64,000 bases of DNA, from NCBI GenBank assembly GCA_027531255.1, contig JAPZRU010000014.1:1-64000 (forward strand). Reading direction: 5' to 3'. The notes below the pieces were generated by a model that worked only from the letters and a program-made list of their open reading frames with translations, had not been told where the DNA came from and searched no databases. Of the stretch, positions 26,965 to 35,162 are shown one piece after another. The translations under genes and the position numbers were made by a program. The first letter of the stretch is position 1. Each line of letters begins with the position of its first letter. Origin of the DNA: Steroidobacteraceae bacterium. GTDB lineage: Bacteria > Pseudomonadota > Gammaproteobacteria > Steroidobacterales > Steroidobacteraceae.

Positions 26965-29781
26965 TCAGAACTTGTAGCTGACGTCGACCGCGAACGAGGT
27001 GCCGATCGTCTGCTCGATGCGGGTGACGTCGCCCTGGCGGATCTCGAGCTTCTCGTCGAGGATATTCTGCGCGCGGAAGCGCACGGTCATCGGCTCGATC
27101 GGAAACCAGCTCCACGTCAGGTCGACCGAGTTGAACGGCTGCTCGAACGCGTCCGGCTGCCCGCTGCGACCCGCGAAGAACAGACGCTCGCCGAAGAAGG
27201 CGTAGCCGAGCGTCGCCGTGTGCTTGCCGTTCGGCGCGTCGAAGCCGAGCTGCAGGTTGGCGACGTACGGCGAGTGCTGCGTCAGGCGGCGCTCGTTGCT
27301 CGTCAGGTCGGTGCCGGCGGCCTGCCCGACCGTGAGCGTCGAATCGCTGAGCGTCAGGTTGCCCTGGACGAAGAACGGCTCGGTCCAGCCGCCGTCGGTC
27401 AGGAAGCCGAGGCTCTTCAGCGTCTCGAACTCGATGCCGTAGACCTCGCCGGACTCGGCGTTGATGAAGCCGAGCTGCGTGTTGTCCTCGGTGCCCGCCG
27501 CTTCGATCGTCTCGATCGGATCCTGGATGTCCTTGTAGAACAGCGACACGGTGAAGTTGTCACCGCTGTCGAAGAACCACTCGCCGCGGATGTCGAAGTT
27601 CTGCAGCTCCGAGGTGCGCAGACGCGGATTGCCGGTGATGCGCGACTCCGTCAGCGGGTCGATGAACGTCGCGTCCGCGACCTCGCGAAGGTCCGGCCGC
27701 GCGATCGTCTGGCTCCAGCCGAAGCGCAGCTGGAAGTTCTCGGCCCAGAAGCCCGGCCGGATGTAGGTGACCGACAACGCCGGGTAGTAGTCGTCGTCGG
27801 AGGTGGCGAGCGTCTGGAGCTGGTTCAGCGGCACGCGGATCTTGCCGACCGTCGCGTCGAACTGCAGCGGATCCACCGGCACCGATACGCGCGAGAAGTC
27901 CTCGTAGCGCACGCCGCCCGACAAGCGCCAGGTCTCGCCGAGCTTGAGATCGCCCTTGATCCAGCCGGCCTCGATGATCTCGCCGGCGATGTACGACTCG
28001 GTGCCGATGCCGCCGGTCTGCAGCTCGAAGCGGTTCGCCGGGTTGCCGACGTTGGCGTCCGAGAACACCGTGCCCGGCGTGCCGTTGAGGAACGCGCCGG
28101 ACGTGGTCGTGCCGAGGCCGAACTGCAGCTGCGTGTAGCCGCGGCCCTTCTCGTAGTAGTCCTGGCCGCCCGAGAGCTCCAGCACGTTGTTGCCGAACTC
28201 GAACGCGCGCGTCAGGCGCCACCCGGAGCTGTTGACCTCGTCGTCGAGCTCGCTGAAGCGGTAGTCCGCCGAGGTCCGCGACGGACGGATGCCGGTGGAC
28301 AGCACCTGACGCGTGGCCGGATCGATGCGGTCGATGCCGGAGATCGTGACCTCGCTCGGCAGGTCCGTGCGCGCCCGGGCGTTCGACCAGTACCAGTTGA
28401 AGCGCAGGCCCTCCAGCAGGTCGAGCGGCAGCCAGCCGTGGCCGCGGCTCTCGAGCAGCGTCCGGGTCGCCGGGCCGAGCGTGTGCGAGCCGGTCAGCTG
28501 CACCACCGTGAGCCCGCGCTCCTCGAAACGCAGCCGGTAGTTGCGCAGCTGGTTGCCCGACTCCGGCCGGAAGTTGACGTTGAACCCGGTCGTGATCGAC
28601 GCGTCGTCCTCGGTGTTCCGGAGGTAGATCAGGTTCAGACCGATCGTCTGCTCTTCGGCGAAGTCGAGGCCGAGCGCGAGCGAGCCCGTGATCACCGCCT
28701 GCTCGGTGGTCCGGCGCGTGGTGTCGACGTCGAGCGTCGGCTCGGCGAACGAGCGCAGCACGCGCTCGCGGTTGCGCCACTGGCGCTCGTACTCGCCGAG
28801 CGCCAGGAAGCCGAAACGGAAGCTGTCGTCCTGCCCGAAGTACCAGCTGTTGCCGACCGTGAGTTCGCCGCCGACGTCGGGGGACAGCGACTTGTCCGTC
28901 ACGTCGAGGTTGCGCTTCAGGCTCAGCGCGAGATTGCGGTTCGCGATCTCCGCGTCGAGCTGCGACACGTTCCCGCCCGCCCGGATCAGTTCGTTCAGGA
29001 TGCCGTTGATGCCGATGTTGCCGCGATAGGCCTGGATGCCGCTCGCCAGCGCGCCGGGCAGCGCGCGCGTGCCGTCGTCCTCGCCCCACTTGTCGTTGCC
29101 GCCGCCGGCGTAGGTGAGGCCGTCGTCGGCGCTCTCGGTGTTCCAGCCGCTCGCGATCTGCAGGCCGAGCGTGAACTCCTCGGGGATCGTGCGGGTGCGG
29201 ATGTCGACGTTGCCGCCGCCGAAGGCCGCCGGCTGGTCCGGCGAGTAGCCCTTCTGGATCGACAGCGACTGCACGATCTCCGCCGGGAACAGGTCCAGCG
29301 GGATCACGTTGCGCGTCAGGTCCGGCGACGGCACGAACGCGCCGTTCAGCGTCGTGCTCGAGTAGCGCTCGCCGAGGCCGCGGATGTAGATGAACTGGTC
29401 GCCGACCAGCGTGACGCCGGGCAGGCGCCGCAGCGCCGTCGACACCGTGCTGTCGCCGACGCGGCCGATCTGCTCGGCGCTGACGAGGTCGGCGACCACG
29501 TCCTGGTCGATGCGCTCCTGCAGCACCGCCTCGGCGGCCGAGCGCTGGCGCGCGGTGACCACGACTTCGCCGAGCGTGTCCTCGCCGGCCGTGCCCTCGG
29601 TGGCGGTCGCGGTCTGATCGGCCGACTCGTCGGCCGCGGCAGCGGTCCGCTCCGGGACCGGCGCTTCCGCGGACACGCGCGCGCCGACCGGCGGCTCCTG
29701 CGCGAACGCGGGGCCGGCGCCCACCGCGCCAAGGCCCAGCAGCGCGATGCGGATCGCCCCGCGCAGATCGATCGTGTTCAT
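26965..29781 (-). CDS. TonB-dependent outer-membrane receptor
   Basis: 938 aa. It is a 22-strand outer-membrane beta-barrel importer driven by TonB. A signal peptide ends near AFA-QE (residue 27), then a disordered acidic stretch, a TonB-box-like EVVVTA, the plug (about 85-220, VVADLVSAEQIGRVGDSTVSTAL onward and the IRGLGERYSSTTLNG block), and the barrel to a C-terminal Phe (DVSYKF). The plug resembles large receptors outside the classical siderophore type. It follows the beta-helix lipoprotein with a 99-base gap containing a perfect 12-bp hairpin; GAGGGG sits 7 bases before the ATG. Phosphate control is inferred from the Pho box upstream of the pair. Substrate unknown. Confidence 0.92.
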   Translation of the reverse strand: MNTIDLRGAIRIALLGLGAVGAGPAFAQEPPVGARVSAEAPVPERTAAAADESADQTATATEGTAGEDTLGEVVVTARQRSAAEAVLQERIDQDVVADLVSAEQIGRVGDSTVSTALRRLPGVTLVGDQFIYIRGLGERYSSTTLNGAFVPSPDLTRNVIPLDLFPAEIVQSLSIQKGYSPDQPAAFGGGNVDIRTRTIPEEFTLGLQIASGWNTESADDGLTYAGGGNDKWGEDDGTRALPGALASGIQAYRGNIGINGILNELIRAGGNVSQLDAEIANRNLALSLKRNLDVTDKSLSPDVGGELTVGNSWYFGQDDSFRFGFLALGEYERQWRNRERVLRSFAEPTLDVDTTRRTTEQAVITGSLALGLDFAEEQTIGLNLIYLRNTEDDASITTGFNVNFRPESGNQLRNYRLRFEERGLTVVQLTGSHTLGPATRTLLESRGHGWLPLDLLEGLRFNWYWSNARARTDLPSEVTISGIDRIDPATRQVLSTGIRPSRTSADYRFSELDDEVNSSGWRLTRAFEFGNNVLELSGGQDYYEKGRGYTQLQFGLGTTTSGAFLNGTPGTVFSDANVGNPANRFELQTGGIGTESYIAGEIIEAGWIKGDLKLGETWRLSGGVRYEDFSRVSVPVDPLQFDATVGKIRVPLNQLQTLATSDDDYYPALSVTYIRPGFWAENFQLRFGWSQTIARPDLREVADATFIDPLTESRITGNPRLRTSELQNFDIRGEWFFDSGDNFTVSLFYKDIQDPIETIEAAGTEDNTQLGFINAESGEVYGIEFETLKSLGFLTDGGWTEPFFVQGNLTLSDSTLTVGQAAGTDLTSNERRLTQHSPYVANLQLGFDAPNGKHTATLGYAFFGERLFFAGRSGQPDAFEQPFNSVDLTWSWFPIEPMTVRFRAQNILDEKLEIRQGDVTRIEQTIGTSFAVDVSYKF

Positions 29782-29799
29782 CGACGTTCCCCTCTTGCA

Positions 29800-29839
29800 G
29801 GACGGCGCGGGTCCCCGAGATCGCGGGCCCGCGCCGTCC
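29800..29839 (-). promoter_or_regulatory. Intercistronic hairpin between lipoprotein and TBDT genes
   Basis: GGACGGCGCGGG (29800-29811) and CCCGCGCCGTCC (29828-29839) pair perfectly over 12 bp around a 16-base loop. It sits after the lipoprotein stop and ends 18 bases before the TBDT start. No T-run follows, so it more likely protects the upstream message or sets the ratio of the two products than fully terminates. Confidence 0.55.
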
Positions 29840-29880
29840 GGCTCATCCCGACGCTGGCGTGCAGACGGACCGGGTTCCGA

Positions 29881-31512
29881 TCACTGCGCGAACCAGAGCG
29901 GGGCATCCGCGTTCGCCGCGCGCAGGCCGAAGGCCCACGGCGTCGTCCAGTCGAGGGTCTGGGTGACCGCGCCGATCTGCGACGGCAGGCCGGAGCCGGT
30001 GAAGAGCGCGGCGGCGGGGCTGCCCGCGGTGATCTGCGCGATCGGCGTGCGCGTGTAGAAGGTGCGGTTCGCCGGCGTCGTGCTGGTCGCGCCCTCGAGC
30101 AGGTTCAGAGTCGACAGCGCCGGGGTGGTCGTCGGCGACAGCAGCTGGTTGCGGACGTTGAACGTGGCCGTGCCCTGGCCACGCAGCCAGAGGTCCGCCG
30201 CCTGCCCGCCGATGGCCGGGCTGGTCACCAGCGTCTCACCGCAGGCGAACACGGTGTTGGTCACGCGGGTGGTGCCGGCATTCGCGCCGCTCACCGTCTG
30301 GTCCGACTCGAGGATCAGGCAGGGATTGTTCGGCGTACCCGCGTTGACCGTGTCGCCGTACGGGGTGAAGAAGATGCTGTTGTTCAGCTCGATCTGGCCG
30401 CCGAGGCGGACGATCGCGCCGCGCGAGAGGCCATGCGTGCCGAGCGGCTGCGCCGACATGATGCAGGTCATGTTGTTGACGACCGGGCGCGTGACCGGCG
30501 TCGTCGGGGTCGCCGCGCTGAAGCGGCCGCTGCCGACGTTGTCCAGCTCGATGCAGTGGTTGCCTTCCGTGCGCCACTGGATCACGAGCGCGTTCGTGAT
30601 CGTGCCGTTGTAGCCGTCGGTGAAGTCCAGCGCGTCGTCGCGGACGTACAGCGCGATCAGGTTGCGCGCGTTCACCGAGCCGCCGAAGAACTCGAAGCCG
30701 TCGTCGAACGTGCTGTAGACCTGCACGTTCTCGAGCGTGGTGCCCGAACCGACCGCATTGAACGTGATGCCGTTCAGTTCGTCGTTCGGGGCGACCTCGA
30801 AGCCGGTGTGCTTCACGATCACGAACCGCAGCGTGCCCGAGTTGTCCGCGGCGTCGTTGCCGCCGTAGTTCGACGGCTGGCCCTCGGAGAGCACGTGGCA
30901 CGCGTTCGACGTGCGCTGCGCATCGGTGCAGTTGCTCGTGATGCCGTTGCCGTTGATCACGATGCCGCCCCACTGCGACACGTCGTTCGCGCCGGCCGTG
31001 TTGCTGACGGCGTCCGCGAAGCTCGTGAAGACGATGGGCTGCGAGGCGGTGCCGTTGGCGTTCAGGCGCGAGCCGCGGTTGACCAGCACGTAGTCCGCGG
31101 AATCCGCGAACGCCAGCGTGTTGCCGGGTTCGATCGTCAGCGTCGGGCCGGTGCCGCTGGCGGGCGCCGCACCGGTGTTCACGTTGCGGCCGACGACCAC
31201 GCTGTCCTGGAAGATGTGAACGCCGCCGCTCGACAGCGTCGGGATCGTGACGTTGACCGCGAGGGGGTTGTTGAGACCGACGAACTGCGACGAGTAGGTG
31301 CAGTTGCGGCCGTCGTAGTTGCCACGCCGCACCTCGCTGCCGCCCGCGACCTGGTACGAGGCGCAGGGATTCACGCTGCCGCCCGTGCCGCCGCCGCCGC
31401 CGGTGCTGACGGAGTTGTCCACCGTCGAGACGTTGAGATCGATGCCGCCGCCGCTGCACGCCGTGAGGGCCGCGAGGATCGCTCCGCTCAGGAGCAGCTG
31501 TTGGGTCTTCAT
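29881..31512 (-). CDS. Secreted beta-helix-like lipoprotein paired with TBDT
   Basis: 543 aa. A lipoprotein signal peptide (lipobox LTAC, Cys19) is followed by a Gly-rich linker. The rest is low-complexity beta-repeat sequence with many Asn/Gly/Thr turns (GGIVINGNG, DNSGTLRFVIVKHTG, LENVQVYSTFDDGFEFFGGSVNARN, ARNLIALYVRDDALDFTDGYNG), typical of a right-handed parallel beta-helix. Conserved Asp pairs in the turns could bind metal or ligand. I do not recognise a named family or enzyme activity. It is the first gene behind a Pho box and is followed by the TBDT, suggesting a surface or periplasmic binding partner. Confidence 0.75.
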   Translation of the reverse strand: MKTQQLLLSGAILAALTACSGGGIDLNVSTVDNSVSTGGGGGTGGSVNPCASYQVAGGSEVRRGNYDGRNCTYSSQFVGLNNPLAVNVTIPTLSSGGVHIFQDSVVVGRNVNTGAAPASGTGPTLTIEPGNTLAFADSADYVLVNRGSRLNANGTASQPIVFTSFADAVSNTAGANDVSQWGGIVINGNGITSNCTDAQRTSNACHVLSEGQPSNYGGNDAADNSGTLRFVIVKHTGFEVAPNDELNGITFNAVGSGTTLENVQVYSTFDDGFEFFGGSVNARNLIALYVRDDALDFTDGYNGTITNALVIQWRTEGNHCIELDNVGSGRFSAATPTTPVTRPVVNNMTCIMSAQPLGTHGLSRGAIVRLGGQIELNNSIFFTPYGDTVNAGTPNNPCLILESDQTVSGANAGTTRVTNTVFACGETLVTSPAIGGQAADLWLRGQGTATFNVRNQLLSPTTTPALSTLNLLEGATSTTPANRTFYTRTPIAQITAGSPAAALFTGSGLPSQIGAVTQTLDWTTPWAFGLRAANADAPLWFAQ

Positions 31513-31847
31513 CCGGGAATCTCCGCCTGCGCTAGGGACTGACGTCGGAGTGACGTCGGGGCGACGCGGGAGCCGCAGGGTCCCCTGCTCCCGGCGTCAC
31601 ATCGCTTCGTAGGCGGCGCAAGTTAGGCGGGACGCATGACGCGGACGTGACACGAATGTGGCAGCGGGATGACAACGGAGCGCCCGAACACGCCTGCGGC
31701 GGCGCCGCACCCGGTCGGCTCGAGCCGAAACCGGCGCAAACGCGCTCCCGCGACGATCGCAGGACCCCGGCGCGTCGCGCGTTGTGTCAGAAACTTTTCA
31801 GAGTGCGTTCGGTGTTCGACGCAAGTAGCTGACGCCGTGAGAGATGC
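31513..31847. other. 335-base regulatory gap upstream of the lipoprotein gene
   Basis: It holds a Pho box (31636-31675), a weak -10 (31625-31620) and the left arm of a 15-bp inverted repeat at the acylase end. No coding sequence is seen. Confidence 0.7.
31620..31675 (-). promoter_or_regulatory. Pho box (four PhoB heptamers) and -10 of lipoprotein-TBDT unit
   Basis: On the minus strand four heptamers sit at an exact 11-bp pitch: TTGTCAT (31675-31669), CTGCCAC (31664-31658), GTGTCAC (31653-31647) and GCGTCAT (31642-31636), each separated by 4 bases. The PhoB consensus is CTGTCAT with N4 spacing. A TAACTT box (31625-31620) lies 10 bases after the last heptamer, where PhoB-dependent promoters keep their -10. 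The predicted leader is about 100 nt. Confidence 0.8.
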
Positions 31848-31861
31848 TCACGGCGTCAGCT
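31827..31861. repeat. Perfect 15-bp inverted repeat at the acylase stop
   Basis: AGCTGACGCCGTGAG (31827-31841), loop AGATG, CTCACGGCGTCAGCT (31847-31861). The right arm contains the acylase stop codon (31850-31848). A terminator role is likely, although no T-run follows on the minus strand. Confidence 0.75.
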
Positions 31862-34232
31862 CGAGGCGATGCACGCCGGCGCCCGGCAGGAACGGCGTCG
31901 CCTCGCCGCGCTCCCAGGCCGCATGCCACGAGCGATGGAACGGCGACAGCGGGTGACCACTCTGCCCGCCCGGCATGTGGAACACGCTCTCGCCTTCGCG
32001 TCCGACGAGGATCGCGAATCGCTCGGACGCGCCGAAGCTGCGGCCCTGCACGCGCGGCATGTCGTTGTCGCCGGGCAGCGCCGTGGCCGGCATGTCGAGC
32101 CAGCGGTCGACGAACGGCAGCGCCGCCGAGAGCGGGTGCGCGATGCGCGTCGTGTTCCACGCGCCCCAGGTGCAGGTATCGAGTTGCGGGCACTGCTCGC
32201 CGAGCGTGTCGAGCGCGCCGTCGAGCGAGGCGAGCAGGAACGCGCGCCAGTCCGCGTGGCCCGGCGGCAGCAGGTGCGCAGGCTGCTCCGCGACGAGCCG
32301 CCAGAGCGGCCCCTCGAACGACGGCGGGATACGAAGGCGCAGCTGCGGCGCGGCGGTGCGCGCGGGCGCGACGAGTGCATAGAACGCGCGGCGCTGCACT
32401 TCGGAGCGGAACGTCCGCACGAGCCGATAGGCCGGATCGTCCACTGCGGCACGCCCGGTCCACGCCGCGAGCAGCCGGCGCGCCTCCGCGCGGGCGGCGT
32501 TTTCGCCGGCCGCACGCTCGTCCAGCAGCGCGACCAGCAGGTCCTTCCAGCGTGCGAGGAACAGCGCGCGGTCGTCGAGCAGCACGCGCAGCGCCTCCGC
32601 GGTGCCCTGCGCGTCGCCCGCGGCGCGCAGGCCGTCGGCGATCTGCCGCGAACGCGCGCCACGGTCGTAGCCGCCGTCGCCGAGAACGGCGAGCGCCTCC
32701 CCGCCCACGACACGGGAATTCGCGGTCCAGATCTGCCCGTCCGCCGGGTCGACGAGCGTCGGGCGCCGCTCGGGCGCGAGCCAGCCGTCGAAGCCGACGT
32801 CCGGCGCAGTCGAGGGCCGCGGCACGGCGCCGTCGCCGCGGCGCGCCGGCAACCGGCCGATCACCGTCCACGCGATGCGGCCGCTCGCGTCGCCGACGAC
32901 GAAGTTCTGGCCCGGGATGCCCGCGCGCGCGGCGATCGCGAGCGCGGCGTCGAGATCCGGCGCGGTCTCGAGTCGCATCAGCTCGAGGTTCACGGCTTCC
33001 GGGCGGTGCGCCGTCCAGGCCAGCGCGAGCGGCCGACCGCGGTGGTCCTCACCGACGATCGGACCCCAGCGCGTGGACCGCACCTCGAGTTCCACGGGCG
33101 CGGCGCCGCTCACCTCGATGGTCTCGCGCACCGTCGCGTATGGCTGCGGGCCGTCCGCCGCAAGGTAGCGACGCGCGTCCGTGGGGTCCGGCTCGACGAT
33201 CACGAAGTCGGCGAAGTCGGCGTAGCTGTTGGTGAACGCCCAGGCGATCCGCCCGGTGCTGCCGGCGACCAGCGCGGGCGCGCCCGGCAGCGTGACGCCC
33301 GTGACGTCGACGACGGTTGCGCCGGCCGCCACCTGCCGCAGCCGGGCGTGATACCAGGTGTTCGGCACGCGCAGCCCGAGGTGCATGTCGTTCACGACCA
33401 TCGCGGTGCCGCTGGCCGTGCGGCGCCCCGCGATCGCCCAGTTGTTGCTGCCGAGCGGCGAGCGCTCGCGCGCGGCGTAAGGGGGCGGCGCGAACTCGAG
33501 GGACCCCAACCGGCGCAGGTCGTACTCGTCGGCGGTCGGCACCCGCGGCGGCGCGCTGGTCGTGCCGTCGAGCGCCGCGTCCCATTCCGGTGCGGGCGCG
33601 TACAGGAACTGCGCGACCGCCGGCGGCAGAGTGTCGGCGAACAGGCCGCGCTGGCGTTCGTGACGCTGGTCGCCGCGCTGCAGGTCGACGAACATCGCGA
33701 AGATCACGAGCAGCGAGTCCTCGGGCGCCCACGGCTCGGGCGTCGCGCGCAGCAGCCAGTACTCCCACGGGTGCGTGCCGAGCGAGGCGAGGCCGGCGTT
33801 CGCACCGCGAGCATAGGCGTCGACCACCGCGCGGTCCTCCGCAGGGGCCTTCGCGAGCGCCTCGCGGGCCACCGCACGGAACCGGTGCACGCGCAGGTCG
33901 CGATCCACATCGAGCGTGGCAGGCCCGAGCAGCGCGGCGAGTTCGCCGGCCGCCGCGCGCCGCAGCAGGTCCATCTGGAACCAGCGGTCCTGCGCGTGCG
34001 CGTAGCCGAGGGCGTACGCGAGGTCCGCGCGCGTCGCCGCGGTCAGCGTGACGGAGCCACGCACGTCGCGCTCGAGGGTGGCGGGCGCGGCGAGCCCCGC
34101 CGCGACCACGCGACCGTCGAGCGGCGGCAGGCTCGTGCGCAGGACGGTGCCGGTGCCGACCACCGCGGCCACCAGCAGGGCGACCACGAGCACTCCGAGC
34201 CCGAGCAGCGTACGCGAGACCCAGCGGCGCAT
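31848..34232 (-). CDS. Penicillin acylase family N-terminal-nucleophile hydrolase
   Basis: 794 aa. The family hydrolyses amide bonds of acyl side chains: penicillins, cephalosporins or acyl-homoserine lactones. A hydrophobic N terminus (LLGLGVLVVALLVAAVVG) acts as signal or anchor. The alpha chain spans about 35-260; self-cleavage should occur at G261/S262 in LGSNNWAIAG, giving the nucleophile Ser262 of the beta chain. FTNSYADFADF and the Asn of GDASGRIAW-type strands also fit. It resembles periplasmic AHL acylases (PvdQ/QuiP) in layout, but the substrate cannot be told from sequence. Single gene, upstream of the Pho-box gap. Confidence 0.88.
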   Translation of the reverse strand: MRRWVSRTLLGLGVLVVALLVAAVVGTGTVLRTSLPPLDGRVVAAGLAAPATLERDVRGSVTLTAATRADLAYALGYAHAQDRWFQMDLLRRAAAGELAALLGPATLDVDRDLRVHRFRAVAREALAKAPAEDRAVVDAYARGANAGLASLGTHPWEYWLLRATPEPWAPEDSLLVIFAMFVDLQRGDQRHERQRGLFADTLPPAVAQFLYAPAPEWDAALDGTTSAPPRVPTADEYDLRRLGSLEFAPPPYAARERSPLGSNNWAIAGRRTASGTAMVVNDMHLGLRVPNTWYHARLRQVAAGATVVDVTGVTLPGAPALVAGSTGRIAWAFTNSYADFADFVIVEPDPTDARRYLAADGPQPYATVRETIEVSGAAPVELEVRSTRWGPIVGEDHRGRPLALAWTAHRPEAVNLELMRLETAPDLDAALAIAARAGIPGQNFVVGDASGRIAWTVIGRLPARRGDGAVPRPSTAPDVGFDGWLAPERRPTLVDPADGQIWTANSRVVGGEALAVLGDGGYDRGARSRQIADGLRAAGDAQGTAEALRVLLDDRALFLARWKDLLVALLDERAAGENAARAEARRLLAAWTGRAAVDDPAYRLVRTFRSEVQRRAFYALVAPARTAAPQLRLRIPPSFEGPLWRLVAEQPAHLLPPGHADWRAFLLASLDGALDTLGEQCPQLDTCTWGAWNTTRIAHPLSAALPFVDRWLDMPATALPGDNDMPRVQGRSFGASERFAILVGREGESVFHMPGGQSGHPLSPFHRSWHAAWERGEATPFLPGAGVHRLELTP

Positions 34233-34358
34233 CGGCGGCCTCCCTCGGCAAGGCGCGCATCGTCGCCCGCGGGCCGCGCGAACGGCAAGCAGTCCCGCGC
34301 GCCGCTGCGCCCGCCTCGCACGAATCGTGGAGCGCGGGGCGGCCCCTCAACCGCGGAG

Positions 34359-34856
34359 ACGACTACTAAGCTCGTCTCGCCGAACGACGACGAGGTCGAG
34401 GGCTGGCGGCACTACGACGGCGGCGACCGCTTCCCGGCCGACGTGCGGCTCACGGAGGCGAGCCCGGCCGACTTCGACGCGCTGCTGCTCCCGGGCGGCG
34501 TCGCGAAGCCCGACCAGCTGCGGATGAACCCGCAGGCGGTCGATTCCGTGCGCGCGTTCTTCGACGCGGGCAAGCCGGTCGCCGCGATCTGCCACGGGCC
34601 GTGGACGCTGATCGAGGCGCAGGCCGTCCGCGGCCGCACGCTGACCTCGTGGCCGTCGCTGCGCACGGACCTCGAGAACGCCGGCGCGCACTGGGTGGAC
34701 GAGCCGGTCGTCGCGGACCAGGGACTGGTCACCAGCCGCAACCCCGAGGACATCCCCGCCTTCAGCGCGACGGTGCTCGAGGAGCTCGCGGAGGGAACGA
34801 ATCGGGCCAGGGTCGAGACCGGCACGATGGGCGACGTGCCGGCGTCGGCGCACTGA
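34359..34856 (+). pseudogene. 5'-truncated PfpI/DJ-1 family gene
   Basis: The readable frame starts abruptly at TTKLVSPNDDEVEGW and continues through DYDALLLPGG-like FDALLLPGGVAKPDQLR, the catalytic AICHGPW with nucleophile Cys, LTSWPSLRTDLENAGAHWVDE and DQGLVTSRNPEDIPAF to a normal C terminus. The family (YhbO/PfpI-type deglycase or chaperone, about 180 aa) has about 35-45 further N-terminal residues that are missing. No start codon lies near the break; the first in-frame ATG is deep inside. The lost part would lie toward the acylase gene, so a rearrangement at about 34355 is likely. Confidence 0.8.
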
Positions 34857-35123
34857 AGACGGTAGCCGCGCAGCGCTCGCCGCGAGGGTCGTGGCAACAA
34901 CTTCTGGCGCCGCGGTAGGCAGGGGGCCGGATGGCATGCACATCGTCGGATAACTTGACACTCGCAGCGATCCATTCGCGCCTGTGGCGATGCCCTTCGA
35001 GGCGCTTCAACTGCTTGCGACCTTTGGCATGGGCTTTGCAACGCAGCACTGGGTGCAGCGAGGCGCAGCCGGCCGGGTCGCGGATACCGTGCCGTTTCGT
35101 CGACCGGTTCAGGAGTCAGTTAA
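34857..35123. other. Gap between pfpI remnant and PEP-CTERM gene
   Basis: No supported gene. The stretch 34930-35120 is visibly less GC-rich than its surroundings. A minus-strand frame (about 35049-34860, with KGRKQLKRLEGHRHRREW) reads protein-like but has no recognised family. TTGACA at 34955 has no -10 partner. AGGAG at 35111-35115 is a good ribosome-binding site for the next gene. Confidence 0.4.
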
Positions 35124-35162
35124 AAGCCCAGAACGACCATCGGCCTGGTAGCCATCTGCCTG

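Noticed and set aside
31780-31800. GTGTCAG and TTTTCAG 11 bases apart as a second Pho box
   Set aside because: Poor match to the heptamer, and it points at the 3' end of the acylase gene.
34955-34983. TTGACA at 34955 as a promoter for the PEP-CTERM gene
   Set aside because: The 17-base spacer leads to GCGCCT, not a -10.
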